Positions 1 through 13,300 of a stretch of DNA of 64,000 bases are shown here, in pieces. Position 1 is the first letter of the stretch. Every line of letters begins with the position of its first letter. Origin of the DNA: Lineus longissimus (taxonomy: Eukaryota > Nemertea > Pilidiophora > Heteronemertea > Lineidae); assembly GCF_910592395.1 (NCBI RefSeq), contig NC_088309.1, forward strand, positions 3,102,501-3,166,500, read 5' to 3'. Both the position numbers and the translations under genes were made by a program. Under the pieces are notes generated by a model. That model did not search any database and had not been told where the DNA came from. It saw nothing but the letters and a program-made list of their open reading frames with translations.

Positions 1-3000
1 GTATCAAGAACTTTGTAAAAGGCAAGGCTTACAATTCCTTCAGCAAAGATAGCAGTCATCCTAACAGGAACAACCTTTGTTGCAGGAAATATTCCTCCAC
101 CACTGCAATTGAGAACTGAGAGATGATAAATATTTCCTTTACAAGGAAACCACCAGTACTTTGTGAAGTCCAAATTGACATGTCGGTAGGAACTGGTATG
201 GTGATGACATATGTGGGAAATCATTGGGTTGGATGAGAGTTGGAAACCAGGGTGAGGTGAAGGACACTTGACTCACCATGGCTCATTATATGATCCACTT
301 CACGTCAGATGTTATGGTATAACTTATTCACACAACAATGATACTGAAACTGTGACAGTTTTGGCTTGTGTTATTAGCAAATTAATTTCAGCACAGGTTT
401 ACATCTAATACTTTCTCCTTGTTTGACTAGTTTGAGCAGTTTCGTTCCGAGATAACTATGATATTGTACAGTACAATAGTTCAGAGTACATATAAGACTA
501 ACATGAGAACCGCTCCTGACTTCCCTGCCAGTGGTCTGACTATATTGTTATAACGATGATACATGACTGATGTAATTGGTATGAAACTCACGACTGAGAC
601 AGCTAATTAACTTAAAGAATCGATGATCGGCCATGAGACCTTGAAACAGATCCCATGATAACGAAAACCACAACAACAAATCCTCCTTTCCGGCACTTAC
701 ACCACGCGGATAGCTGCAACCTTGTTACACAGTCAGAAGGCTATTAGATTAGAACAACAACATCAAGACCTGCAGGCTGGAGGAAATAAACTCAAGTTTA
801 AAGGAAAAATTGTACTTCTTTGATTACAACTTCAATGCCTGATAATTTCTTTGAACGGAAACACGATTTTTGGACCACCATGCTGCCACAGAGTAGAGGA
901 AATGCACACAGTTTCAGAATGTTTGAATCTAATCCATCGATACCCAAACCTAAATCAATAGCTTTCGCAGCAAAACCACAGCTCTGACTGCTTCCACCAT
1001 GTGGGTTCTTAATCTAATACAATCCTATTGTTTGTATCGGGAGATTCTTCTTTCCAATTATTTCGTAAGGTATAGGAATTGATTGGCTATAGTTTACTGA
1101 TCGAGACAATTCAGGCAGCAATAAACAGCAGGCTGATTTGGAGAAACCTTCATTTCCTTCTACAATACTGATGGCTGACAAAGTTCTGGACAGAGATTCT
1201 ACGGTGATGGTCATCACAGTTCCTAACTGGCCAATTCTACTGGTCTATTCATTCTCATCACATAAGTGCCATACAGGCCATTGGGGCCAATAACTAGTTT
1301 CAGAAACCCCATCACAAACTCTTAGAATTTAGAACTTAATGCTCATGAGTCCTAACCATTCAGAGCACGTTCCAATACCCACGGCTAGTGTGAATGCTAT
1401 CATGTAGCATCTCCCAATCGCCACTGGCAATCAATTAAGTCAAATTCAAGCAATTTCAAGATCAGACAAACGGGAAATGTAAATCATCAGTGGTTCGTCA
1501 ACCCCTCTGCCATTTCTCCCATGAGGTGTCAAATGTCTTGCCAACAGCATCAGCATCCAATACTTCAAGTCATCAACAACCTGGGACAATTTATGCCCAA
1601 ATTTGAGGAAATCAGTCGTGATTTGATCACGAGAATTGCCACAACCTAATCAACTAAGTGCCCACCGCCTAATATACTACAAATGATGTCTTTCTCTCAT
1701 GATGACACTTCAGAGCTAATCTCGGCAATATACTGACTGACATAGTTTGATATACTAGGGGAAATCAATCGAAGTATGATCGCACAGGAACCATTACTGG
1801 CATTAGAGTTGCAAAGAAGGCAGCAGAAGTAGGTGCTTAGCCTTAGGCACAATAGAGAGCAAGAGATTTCAGGCCACATCACAGTCAAGATATAAATCTT
1901 TGCTTACAAGTACAAGATGCAAAGACAGAAAAGACAAAACTTTGTTGAGTTTTTCACTTTCAAGCTTTTACTAAGCTTTTACAACACCTGATTCTAAAGC
2001 GAAATAGACAGCCTTCAGAAAGTTTACTCAAATCATTGATCAAAATGCGTTTTACAGCTAAATGATGCACACACCTGTAGCTTGATAAACTTCAGTCTGG
2101 TTTGATCAGCAGTTGGCCAGCCTATAGAACATGTACCTGCCAGCATTGACTCTGCTCTAGATGTGCATATGACCGTTTTCTTGAAAAGAGTTCTCCATCT
2201 ACCTCATGAAAATGTGATTTATTCATGATGGTCAATCCATATTTCATTTATATACCAAAATAATGAACACCGAAAGCATTTCTCTTGGGACAATATTTCA
2301 CACACACCAACTGACCAAGTGATATTTGTGGCCAAATTATTGAGGTCTGTGGTGGTCTTGGAAATATCAAAACTGATCACGATAGACCATTCAAAATTGA
2401 TAAACAAATGGGAGAGAAATATGCCAATATTGTTCGCTGCAGGCACTGAACAGGAGGAAGCCATCCGCTCAGAACTGCAGGCCACTAAAACTCCTGAAAG
2501 AAGACTGACTGTTTACTCTGCTCTAAACTCATCGATATATTTTTAACACCTGTTGCTGAAGCATAATGAGAAGATGGCAGTAAATAAGGTAAGAGAAAAC
2601 TATCACTTAATTGAAGGTATTCTAAAGCAGGTGAACTGCTTATTGAAAAATCACATATATTATTAGAAAGGAGCTTGCTGCTTGTAAAGAGCCACTGAAG
2701 CAATACATCCTATTCTAGCCAACATGTCAGATTCTCTCACTGGTTGAAACGAAGTGAACTGGATCAGACATGTCACATCAACCCCTACAGTACATACAGG
2801 TTGGGCTTTGAGTTTTTAAAGCAATGTTGAATGTCTAGGCCTATGTGCTTTCTGAGATATTGGCCTCAGCCTACCCACAGTCAAGTCAAGCGACACATAC
2901 ATACACAAGTGACACATACATAACTTGCATGCCGAGGCCTAAACCGATCAGCAGGAAGTTTGTTCTCAATGACCACCATATATGTACATGCCTTGAATTG

Positions 3001-4350
3001 GTCATACTGATGAATAAGAAAAGAGTGACAATAGTTTACAAAGTGTAAATTAAACAAGAGTCATCATCATTTTATTTCATTAAATGGCCGGATGAGAGTC
3101 TGTGAGCTTCCACTTGCATCGAACTGAAAACATCATCAAATATAGTCATTGGCCCAAACAAGACAATTTACAATAGTTGACTCAATCATTCTGCAAACGC
3201 ATTTTAACAGTTAGAGCAACTAGCTTTGCCCCTCAGGCTCAATAAAGCAATCACTTCAGGCAATCATTGACATTATCATTCAATGCCTTATAAAGGTTTC
3301 CAAGTAGTTTCTTACACCTTTACACATTCCAATTATTTGTGTGCAAATTTTTGAAGCTACGCAGGAAGTCATATATGAACTATCTAAATCGAACCACAGC
3401 GTAAAAACTTCTAGATAAAACCACTTGAATGATTTAACTCAGCCTGATACAGCATTTCTAAAGATATCGCACCATGCTGGAATGCACTCAACAGCCCAAC
3501 ACTGATTAGCAGGCAAGTTGAATTCTATGCTACGTCCGATATTGTCTTGCCAGATTGCAGAAGAGTGATTACTGTTTTCATTGAGGCTTTTGAGATAGCA
3601 CCAGAAAGAAGAAATATTATCATTTCTAACATTCATGGTCAAAATTCATGGACAAATCTGAACCAATCTCATATCACCCATAGTCTGAATCTAAAAAAAA
3701 ATGGCTCTCAAAAATTTTTCCATGTTTGCTTATCATATGCATGTATTTCAATCATAGGAGCCCAACACGCCAAAACACTCATGAGAAGCTGTACAACCAA
3801 ACTGTGGAGAGGAGAGTGACATAAGTGTCCTTTATTGATAGTAAATGGTAAATGAGATGAAGTATATGAACATGTATTCACAGACCAACCTGTTCAAGTC
3901 GGGACTATTGTACAAAATGTGTGTTGAGTGAGAACTAAAGGAAGTCAGTACATTAGCCGGGCCATTACTCGAAAATAATTTTAAGTGGAATAGTACCAAT
4001 GCCTTACAAGTGAAGTTTGTAGCATTCCACTCAACCAGTTCCCACTCAACATCTGACACGGCCCTTGATATGTCTCATTCGTCACTCAGACTGGGAACTG
4101 AAGTAAGCTACCCAGCCTACCAGTACACAATGTAGTCATCATGGGTGGGAACCTTCCCAAAAAACAGTACGACAAGCAGGAAAAGTAGAAGTTAGGGGAA
4201 ACCATATTGTTTCGTATCATGATAACAAATCAAATGGCAATTTTGTTGGGGAAGGGAAAATACCAAATATTTTTTACGACTGATCACATTGTCATTGATG
4301 ATTGATGACAAGAATGCAAGTACATTGTATTATGAATAAATGACACTTAC
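1..4350. other. Intronic sequence left of convertase exon 3; no exon recognised
   Basis: This stretch follows the third convertase exon on the minus strand. It should be intron, because the catalytic Asp exon of the family (a DDG-type motif) was looked for on the minus strand and not found. The open frames here are short and show no family similarity. I see no other gene, no long tandem repeat and no structured element worth naming. Confidence 0.55.
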
Positions 4351-7300
4351 CAAATACCACATCTGCTTCCATTTCGGGTCTGTGAAATAGACTAAATCTC
4401 TTTTGACTCTCTTTTTTACAACTTGCTGCTCTAACCATTTTACCTGCAACAAGTAAATGATAATTGATAAGGTAATTGTGGAATGCCAAGGACGTGGCCT
4501 TGCCTATTGTGATGTCTTGACAGAAGGCAATGGATCTCTCTTTAGTGAAGCAATCTCTTAATACTGTATACTTGATACTCTACTTCTCTTATACTCATCC
4601 TACTTCCCAATACCGGTATCACTCACCAGGATAAAGACTTGCTTGAGGCCATTTTCTCTTCTAGCCTCTTCATTTCCCTGATTTTCCATTGAAAACACAT
4701 TTTTTCTGTGTCAGTTGACCACATGACCACGACTCAAGGGGCATGGATGACAATTGTCAACACCCAGCACAATCAACATGATCAATCTATACCTACCAGT
4801 TACACATTTTTTAACATGATCCATTTCAAATTTCAAAAGAATAATTGCGTAGTTTGCCTGCCATGCCTGCTAAATATAACTCTCACCTGAGGTTCTTTTG
4901 CTAAATTTTCATGGTGATAGTGACTGTGATATGTTGAACGTTTGGCAACTTTCCTATGTTGGAACTGATAGAAGCCTGGCATGATCTGCAAGTAGGAAGA
5001 TTAAATACACCATTAATAAGGGAAAATGTATGATGCTGGTACGTCATGTACGTAAAACTCTAAACGGTGCATCTGTCTAAAAGATCATTTTTATGTTTGA
5101 TGTCTGTTGAACAGTCCAACACATAAACTGAATGATCTAACCTGCAACCATCATAACAACAGGTGTAGTACATACTGCTACAGACATGACAGATGCTTTT
5201 ATCAAACTTTCTTTTAGATGGGCTTCCTTCATGTTCTAATTCTAGCAATCAATGCCTTGAACTGAATTTCAGCGTACGTTGATTATAAACCTGTTTCATA
5301 GCTTATATATCTATTTGGAATAATGGGAGAACCTCTTTCTGTTGCTGTTGGCCTATTCAAAACTAAATTTTGAAGTTTCAAAAACCAGGCAATGAGTTAA
5401 CTTGTCCCTCTGCCAGCAAATGTGTCCAGTGACACTGTCACAAGAAATACATGTACATATTCTGTACATTTTCTGATTGTACTTGCTCACACTGTATGAT
5501 TAAGGGCATTGGACAAGGAAGCCACACAAATCATTGGGTAATACCATAAATAACTGAAGGCAATCAGCAAATAACATTTAGTTTGGTGACCATGAATAGA
5601 AACATTGTGAAATAACTGCAAAAAACCAGCCTTGGAACAATACATTTATTCCTCCTAGCATTGACAAATGAATAATTACAATATTCTGTCTTCTCTGTTG
5701 TTCAGTCACAACAACCAAAAATCATGTAAATTCATTTGGTGATTGTAAATGCATAGATCATCAGAATGACACATTAGATTTAGAACAGATAGAATACAAA
5801 TCTATACAACTGCACTCAACACTCCTCTAGACTGAACTAGTCATACACTTTTTTATTATGGTTCCTGGTTCTTTCAGAACAGGAACCATATTGTGTTTGG
5901 TCATGGTGTCTGTCTGTGTGTGTGTGTGTCTGTGTGTGTGTGTGTCTGTGTGTGTGTGTGTCTGTCCAGTCTTATGACTGTCACAGCTCAGTTAAAATGA
6001 GGGTTAGAGGTCTAGAAACAGTTCCTACCCCTAGGTTTGTGGACACTAGCAATCTAATGAGCCCATCATTGTCAACTTACGACACGGGGATCATGGTGAA
6101 ATTGACATTTTGAGATGTGAGATTTTGTCTGTCACACTTTTCAGATGCGAATATCTCTGTCCCTATTCAAGTTAGAAGTTTGGAAACAAGGTCTACCCTA
6201 GGTTATTGATGTGCCTGATTTCAATGAGTGCATCAAATTCAATCTCAGTTATCAGGGTCATGGTGATATTGATATATCGAATTTGATATTTTGAGATATC
6301 TTGACATCTGAGTAAGTTAGCAATGTGCAACCAAGTCTAGGTAATGTGTAGTTACCAAAGAGTTAAATGACATGAAAATGTACAGTGTCAGGCATTTGGA
6401 TCATTAAGATATCATGAGATTTTCATATATCAATTTTGATAATTTGAACTATCTCGGTCTGTGGGAGGAGTAGAGTCATGGAACCTTCACCTATGCCCAG
6501 GTTATTGAGGTTGCCCATTCAGGTTATGCAATGACCTTGAAGGTCAGAGGTCAAGGTCAAGGTCAAATCACCTGCCAATGAAACCACTGATATTTCAACT
6601 GTTTAGTCTATGACACGGGAACAACATGCCAATCTATATCTTCTGTGATGCTTTGAAGGTCAAACGTCAAGGGCAAGGTCGAAAGTTATGAAGCAGGCAT
6701 CCTCTCCTATCTCGGTCTGTCGAAGGGGTTGAGTTGTGGAGCCTTAACCTTAACCAACTTTGGGTGGACCACCTGGAGGCCACTGCTGGACCACGTCATT
6801 AGAGGAATAACGTTGAAAACAATTTGGAGACGTCTTTTCTGCCGTCATGTGGTGCCACCTGTTACCCTGATATGGTCTATTGGAATCAAAACTGATGTCG
6901 ATAAAACGGTTCCGCATCGTGCCACACCGTTTTCAGTGTGAACACTTAATACGAATTAAGGTTTAAATTCAATTCGAATTAAAACTAGTGTCAACAGAAC
7001 TTTATTTCAACATTCGGCACATCGGGAACCATCAGACATTTACAATGTCATCTTGTTCATAATGTCCTCATTGTGTACACATGTATTTATATATGTTCAT
7101 GTGGTTGAATTATTAATTTCTAATTAATTATCATTTGCTAGTCATGATATCCATTCCATCTGAGATACACCAGGTGTTGTGTACAACAATAACCAAGTCA
7201 GCTGATAGTGAGATGTAAGCCATGTAGGAGGAAGGCCACTGATTTCCCAATTGCTGGACAAAATTCTGTCTCCAAATCAACTCAAAAGAATGCCTGAGTT

Positions 7301-9160
7301 TTTGCATTTTTTCTAGACTACTGGTAGAGGCACTTCATGAAGCGAGACTAGAGATGACCCTGAAGTTAAGAGATGGCACCAGGACATTCATTAGCCCTTC
7401 CTGTAGTAATTTCATTCACAATTTCTCAGCTCAAATATGAGATCCAGTGTGAAGGACTCAGCTGGCAGGAAGTCCTGGCCAGCATGGGAGATTCTTTGGC
7501 ATATTTGGCTTCAGGAGAATTTCAGGTTGTGCATGTAAATGCATACCTGTTCTAATTCAACCTTGGTAATGGTTTTGAGTATTTTAAGGTATGCCAATTA
7601 CATTAGTCAGACAGAGCCTCACCATACCCACACACTGCTTTCCTGGAATATATTTGTACTTGTAGCACCTGAAAGATGCTGTGAACATGTAGCATCATAG
7701 ATGAAGATTGAAGCCTGGGCATACATTTGTACTTTATCAACGCAATGCACTTAATCAAAATCATACTCCGATCTTCTGTAAGTGTAATGTTGCATGGGAA
7801 GAGTATTTATCAAAAAACTGAATATCGAAACAAAAATGTCGGAATTATGCAGTGTCATGGATGGCAGGAGACCGATTCAAAGGAGTTTGATACAATGATG
7901 GTACCCAGGTTTAAAACTGCTTCTTGGGCTTCATAGTGCCACTACAATATTCTTATGTTTACTGGTTTTCTTGACATTTGCTGCCTTCCACACACTTTCA
8001 ACTCACTTCCAATTACTATCCGAATTTTGGTCCTTAATTCCAAGATACTTCACAATGTCAGCAAAATTATAGAATACAAAACTGCAGATTCCATCTACCC
8101 TGAATAGATGAAGTGAAGAAAAGGGATTTCCCAAAAAGCTCAGTGCAAGCACTTATGATACCATTGAAAGTAAATATTATGACAGGTGGAATCAGCCAAG
8201 ACAAACATAACCTTAATCATTTACAGCATTGATGGTCTGCAAGTATCTTAGGTGTGTGGCTTTCAATTATGTTCCCCTGCAGACTAACTAATTTTACGGC
8301 TTAAACTTAAGCTTGAAATGTAAGGAGGCATTGCAAAGTTCCAGCTTGCCCTTCTTGATTGCCTGGCTAGATGCTGATGACCTGCAATGTTGGTCCTCAG
8401 CAGATCTTGTTATAGATTCCACTCCCTCTGAAGAAAAGTTTGTCATTTAACATTTAGCAATTCCTTGACAGGCTGTGCCTTTCCAATTAATCCATGGCTG
8501 CTTTTGCTCTTTTCAGGTTTGTTCTATACTAATGGTTGTCTTCTTTGATATTCTGCATTAATAAACCCCTTGAAACTAGGTGTGCATAGTCAGAGACCCG
8601 ATTCCTACAATGTGCTCATTTCAAATATAAATCTGGTGAACGATTGTTTAGAATTCTGAGAATTTTATGTGAATGATCAGATTCAGAAAGACTAACGTTT
8701 ACCTTGTACAAGTACAAGTTACAACAAAACAATTAAGAAGTTGGCCCGGAAGTGGCGACGGTATGGTTTAGACAATGGGAGACTGCAAAATGTGGAATCG
8801 GGAGTGATTGGATCCTCGTTTTGCCAGTTGGCAGATTCCACATTTTAGCAGTCGTCCATTGTCTAAAACGTATCGTCGCCACTTCCGGGCCAACTTCTTA
8901 AGTGTCGTACTTCACGAAAAGGACACATCAACCCAGGCACGTCAAGTTATGAGAAAAGGTAGTCCTAGGTTGTGGGCAGCACAGGCCAACTGGACACTTA
9001 CCTGGTCGACATAAGTGAATCCATTCCTTTCTGCCACAGCCCTGGCTACTTCTTCCCCTCCTTCTATTTCTGTTGCCCAAGTATCGGTGTAAATAGCAGC
9101 ATGGCAGAACTTCAGAAGTGACAGTAGACACCAGAGTAAAGTATCAGATGTTAACCTCAT
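4351..9160 (-). CDS. Furin/PCSK5/PCSK6-class proprotein convertase, first three coding exons (partial)
   Basis: Exons read on the minus strand are 9160-9002, 4985-4887 and 4443-4351, all phase 0, giving the first 117 residues. Exon 1 gives a signal peptide (MRLTSDTLLW, then a hydrophobic core ending near CHA) and the start of the prodomain, with YTDTWATEIEGG. Exon 2 carries FQHRKVAKR, matching the internal prodomain cleavage site of furin (HRGVTKR). The His before it aligns with the furin pH-sensor His69. Exon 3 carries WLEQQVVKKRVKRD, with KRVKR as the autocatalytic maturation site, then YFTDPKWKQMWYL. The last segment resembles PCSK5/PCSK6 more than vertebrate furin. The family is Ca-dependent, subtilisin-like, acts in the secretory pathway and cleaves precursors after paired basic residues. 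The catalytic domain lies beyond base 1. ATG 9160 was chosen because the signal peptide begins there. Splice donors are GTAAG-type. Confidence 0.9.
5858..5893. repeat. Short hairpin (imperfect inverted repeat) at the edge of a repetitive block
   Basis: The arms atggttcctg... and ...caggaaccat face each other across about 10 nt in intron 1 of the convertase. The hairpin marks the start of the repetitive stretch 5858-6750. Confidence 0.6.
5906..5966. repeat. (TG)n microsatellite interrupted by TC
   Basis: About 60 bp of tg dinucleotides are broken regularly by tc. The stretch is intronic in the convertase gene. It generates an open frame of Cys/Val repeats on the plus strand that is not a gene. 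Confidence 0.9.
5970..6750. repeat. Degenerate dispersed-repeat block rich in aggtcaaggtca
   Basis: Loosely repeated modules are visible: 'tatctcggtctgt' at about 6450 and 6710, 'aggttattgatg/aggttattgagg' at about 6200 and 6499, and tandem aggtcaaggtcaaggtcaa near 6549-6566. The block sits in intron 1 of the convertase. It resembles the low-complexity gtcaaggtca repeats of marine invertebrate genomes. No coding potential is seen. Confidence 0.5.
8733..8901. mobile_element. Foldback (MITE-like) element, ~67-bp arms
   Basis: The left arm 8733-8799 begins ttaagaagttggcccggaag. The right arm 8834-8901 is its near-complete reverse complement, ending cttccgggccaacttctta plus a. The spacer is about 34 bp. 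It lies in intron 1 of the convertase, about 100 bp from the exon 1 donor. No transposase is present, so it is non-autonomous if mobile. Confidence 0.75.
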
Positions 9161-10313
9161 AGTTAGCTTGAGCTGTCAACTTCTAAAACCAAACTATGTT
9201 AAATGCAGTGACAGCATGCAAGTACACAAATATCTCTGGAATGATCACCGACACCGGACGCCGGAATATAATATTCCTAAAGAGGTGAAATAGTCAAATA
9301 AAAAGTTCATGCAGGAGACAAATGATGTCTCTTGCTTGATCTCCATTACCAACACATCCGAACTGCGCTTTCTCGCATCTAAATCGGAGTAAAAGGATAT
9401 AGAAAGTGGGAAAAGTTTGTGAAGACTTTCCTCGACTTGTAGTGTACATAAAAGCAGTTTGTTACATTGACGGGTGGTGGCGCCAGCGTAAGGTGCGCTT
9501 TTAACCTGGCACCAAGGTTGGTCGGTGTAACAGGCGTTTTTGTCCTTCACTTATCACAGTCCAACCTTTATAAAAATGCAGCTTTTTGGTCATGGGAGGA
9601 GGGGGAGTCTCTCTGGGAAACATTTTTATGAGACTCCTTGGGGACATTTGTCCCACTCTCTCTTGGTCTTTGCCCTCGAAATGGCATGGCATGGGCCAGT
9701 TTAGTATTCTATTTTTTGTCACATAGGCCTATCGTCTTACTTTTTCACCTCCGATCTTGAAGTCACTAAATCCACATCTCAAAACACCTCACGCCGAGAC
9801 AGCATGTATCAAAGCAAACAAAGATAACACTTGCTTTAATCTCAATTATTTCATTTTATTTTACTAGAATAATTCAAAAACTTGTTCAGCTGTTGGAATA
9901 CAAGGTGACAATGAACACTGTAAAATCAGTGCAGTCAAAAATTTTCAGCAAAACTTGAGTTATTTGTACCATTTTGTTCGACAGAGTGCCCTCTACCGAC
10001 TAAAGTCAAAAAGCATTGCTCTTGAGGTGTTGAAATTCTCTCAAAAACAATAGGCCATAAACAGCCGCTTCACTGAGACGAGAACCAGGTACATGTAAGT
10101 AAAAAGTTTTAGTTTAATGCAATTGATTGTCAGTTGATGATGTCATTGGCAACCAGGTAAGTGCAGCAATAAATCTGTTTTTCTCGAAATGACCACAATG
10201 TACTAGGTTCTTGCAGCATGATTTCAAATGTATATTTACAAAAATACATAATTATTCAAAAATGAATCACAGATATTTTGTAGCTTCTTGTTGAACAAGC
10301 TGCACTGACACCT
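9161..10313. other. Intergenic: convertase 5' flank and PLBD2-like 3' flank
   Basis: This lies between the convertase start codon and the PLBD2-like stop codon, both minus strand. It should contain the convertase promoter/5' UTR and the 3' UTR of the PLBD2-like gene. The only specific signal recognised is an AATAAA on the minus strand (listed separately). A 101-codon minus-strand frame at 9245-9550 shows no family similarity. Confidence 0.5.
9855..9860 (-). terminator. Possible poly(A) signal of the PLBD2-like gene
   Basis: The plus strand reads tttatt, i.e. AATAAA on the minus strand, about 455 bp after the PLBD2-like stop codon. The position is plausible for a 3' UTR end. There is no transcript evidence. 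Confidence 0.35.
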
Positions 10314-13300
10314 CTAGGGTGCGATTGTCATCAGTTTACTGTCCCAGTCATACTGAACCACAGGGAATTTCCACAGATCAGGTAGCCCCTCATGACGAAC
10401 ATCCTTGAAATCAGACGTGCTCCATTGAAAGGGTGGCAGATTGGTATAAGTTGGTCCACTTATTGCAACGAACTCAAGCTTCTTGATAAGTATGGAAGAA
10501 GTGACCTGAAATTTTTTGAATTGAATCATTTAAACTCATCATAAAATAACAGTGTATTTGAGGTCGACAAATATCTCAAGTCAAGAGAAATAATTGTCAC
10601 AAATAAGTCTTCATCCCTGTCATCTGAGCAGAGGGGGAGGCGATTTTCTCTTCCACTTCACTCAAATTGTTGAACTGATTCTACAGTTAAATGTATTTAC
10701 TGTGAGTGGTAGTAATCAATATACAGATGTATTAAACCTTTTAAAGGTGTGTAAAGCGAGTCTTTACCTTCATATCAGTGCCACCATGAAGCCTGTGTCC
10801 AAGAGCACCAAATGGGTAAGTTCCGCTGGCAGGATTGAGATCAGACCGAGCTGATATGGCATTCTCTCCACTGTATGGTGGTGTGCAGTTACATCGAGAT
10901 ACAGGATCATTCTTGAAGTCATTGTACCTAGAATGAAATGGATTGCTCACTTAACTATTCAACTACAGCAGCCAAACAAAGGATCTTTCATTGGCTGAAG
11001 AATTAATGATTTTGAACTAATGAAGACAAAGTCTAATGTGTAAGTACCACTTGACTATTAGGTTGTGACAAGCACGCGTCAAGTCAGTTGGTACCATAAG
11101 ATATTTTATTGTATATTACAATGAGTCTGTTCAGTTATTGCTGAAAATGGGATGTCGAGGATTACTGACACAAAGCTGTCATTGAAGGACACCTAAATTC
11201 CTCTTCCTCTAAGAGCAATACACTTTTAATAGGTCACACTCACCTCATCAGATGAACCATTGTTTCCATGTCAACAACTTTCCCATGGTCTCTTCTGAAT
11301 ATTTTGGCTCGTGGTCCATTCTCATATGAGAACCAGTCACCAAATTTCTTCACCAAATCATTTACGCCACTTGCATTGAAGATTTTGGGGAAATATCTGC
11401 AAAAAGAGCCAGAAGTTATCTTTTTCAGATCATGAAGAGAAATGAGGAAGTCCTGGTGCTCAGTGGGTACCACTGCTTACCTTATGATCTCTGAGCACTA
11501 GAGATTTCAATCTGGGTTGGGTTTGTGTATCCCTCAATGAACCACTGTGGATTTCAATGGTTGTTATCTCGTCACATCCTTTCATTGAGACTTAAAGATT
11601 GAGTTTCTCTGAACCTGGAGGCCTATGCCCAGGTCAGTCTAACAATCCAACACAAAGATAACAGTATGACTAATTACCATATGTTCTAAACAATAATTCA
11701 ATCTAAAGCCACTGCCAAAAAGAGGCAGTAGCAATAATCCCGCTTTCAAAAACGTTTACTTACGGAATGTTGTAGCTGCCCCAATAACCTTGTTTCAAGA
11801 GGACATTAGAGACGTCAGCTGCCATTATCGTTCCACTTAAAAGGAGAACATCATGATAAGGACATTTTAGAAGAGAACTTTTGATATGAAGTTTTCTTCC
11901 TCCTCTATGCGCTCAGCCTGCTTGTACCATATCTCCAGTCATGTGGCAGAGATTAAGTGGCTTGTCCTTAAGAATTCTTGTCGTGTCCCCAACAGCACTC
12001 TGTGAATCAGATTTAATACGTGGCAGACACAGGTTTTAACAGCAGAATCAGTTCAACAATTTGATAAAAGGACTACAGCAATACGTTACAAATCAAACTT
12101 CAAAGAAGGTAACGATTTCATTCCTCCAAAATAAAGCAAATAATCAGAAACTCACGGAATCTGTTCTAAAACCCAGAGAAGGTCTTGTGATGATGCATTT
12201 CCAGGAGTGAATTTCTTATAATCCACAATCATCCACTGGTTGTTGTACCTGAAATTTACGAAGGAAATGAGGTTTTACAGTGCCATCTTATTTTCTCCCG
12301 TTTTTACACTAAACACTGCAGTGTTACATAATGTGTTGATTATTATTCAGGTCTTCCTAACATGTACAAATCACATGAACATTTAGACATCACAATGATA
12401 TTTTTTTTATTAAACCTGTGTTTTGGTTTTAACTTACGTGCCACTGTTATATTTCTTGAAGGTATCTGTCCACTCTTTGCCAGACACAGCCAATCTGTTT
12501 GCAACCATCGATCGGAAGTTCTCAAGGACTGACGATGAAGTCACTTTTGACCATAAATCAGCATTACTGTTCCCAATGGTGGTCTCTTGCGCTCCCTGCA
12601 AGAGAAGTATTCAGATCATTATACCATTGCCTGTGCTCTTCTTAAATAATGCAATTGAAACTAGCTCTGAACAAAACTACATGTACCACGCCGGGATCTG
12701 AATTACATGTACATTGACAAATATCAAAAGAGAACTATTGGAAAAATGAGTTGCACAACAAAATGTTTTTGAAAATAATGTAACAGTACACTTTCTACAA
12801 AACTTACAAGGCCAGCTGAAGTCGCATAGAAATCATCCCCTGAGAACACTTTCCCTGGGTAGCTACTAAATGATACATTATTTCCGGGTATTTGTTGACT
12901 TCCTCGTTGGTAGCTGTGATGGAAACCAAATTGGTATCTCTTCTGGATTCTGAGCATGGACTGGAAACCAGACCACGTATCATGGGACATGAATAGTTCT
13001 TTGTTACCAGGCAACAATTTGACCAAGGCGGAGCAGGAACCAGAACCAAGCAAGTGAGTTTTGTCTTCTTTCTTTAAAGCACTTTCCAAATCTTCAAGAT
13101 CACCCCCAATTTGGAAGAAGCTGAAGAAAAATATATAATAAAGTTACATAGTTACAAAGAATCCGAAATAAAGTGAAATTACCCCAGGAAGTAGATCCTA
13201 TGTTTTCTTAACACAGCATATTAACATCATCTGGAATACATTGTCCAAAGGCCCAGTTGTGAATTTTCAAGAAAGTTATTTAAAAAATCGATACTTACTA

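Noticed and set aside
5916-6113. Plus-strand open frame of Cys-Val repeats
   Set aside because: Pure translation of the (TG)n microsatellite.
9245-9550. 101-codon minus-strand frame upstream of the convertase
   Set aside because: No recognisable domain. It lies in the expected 5' flank, and its length is within chance for this much sequence.
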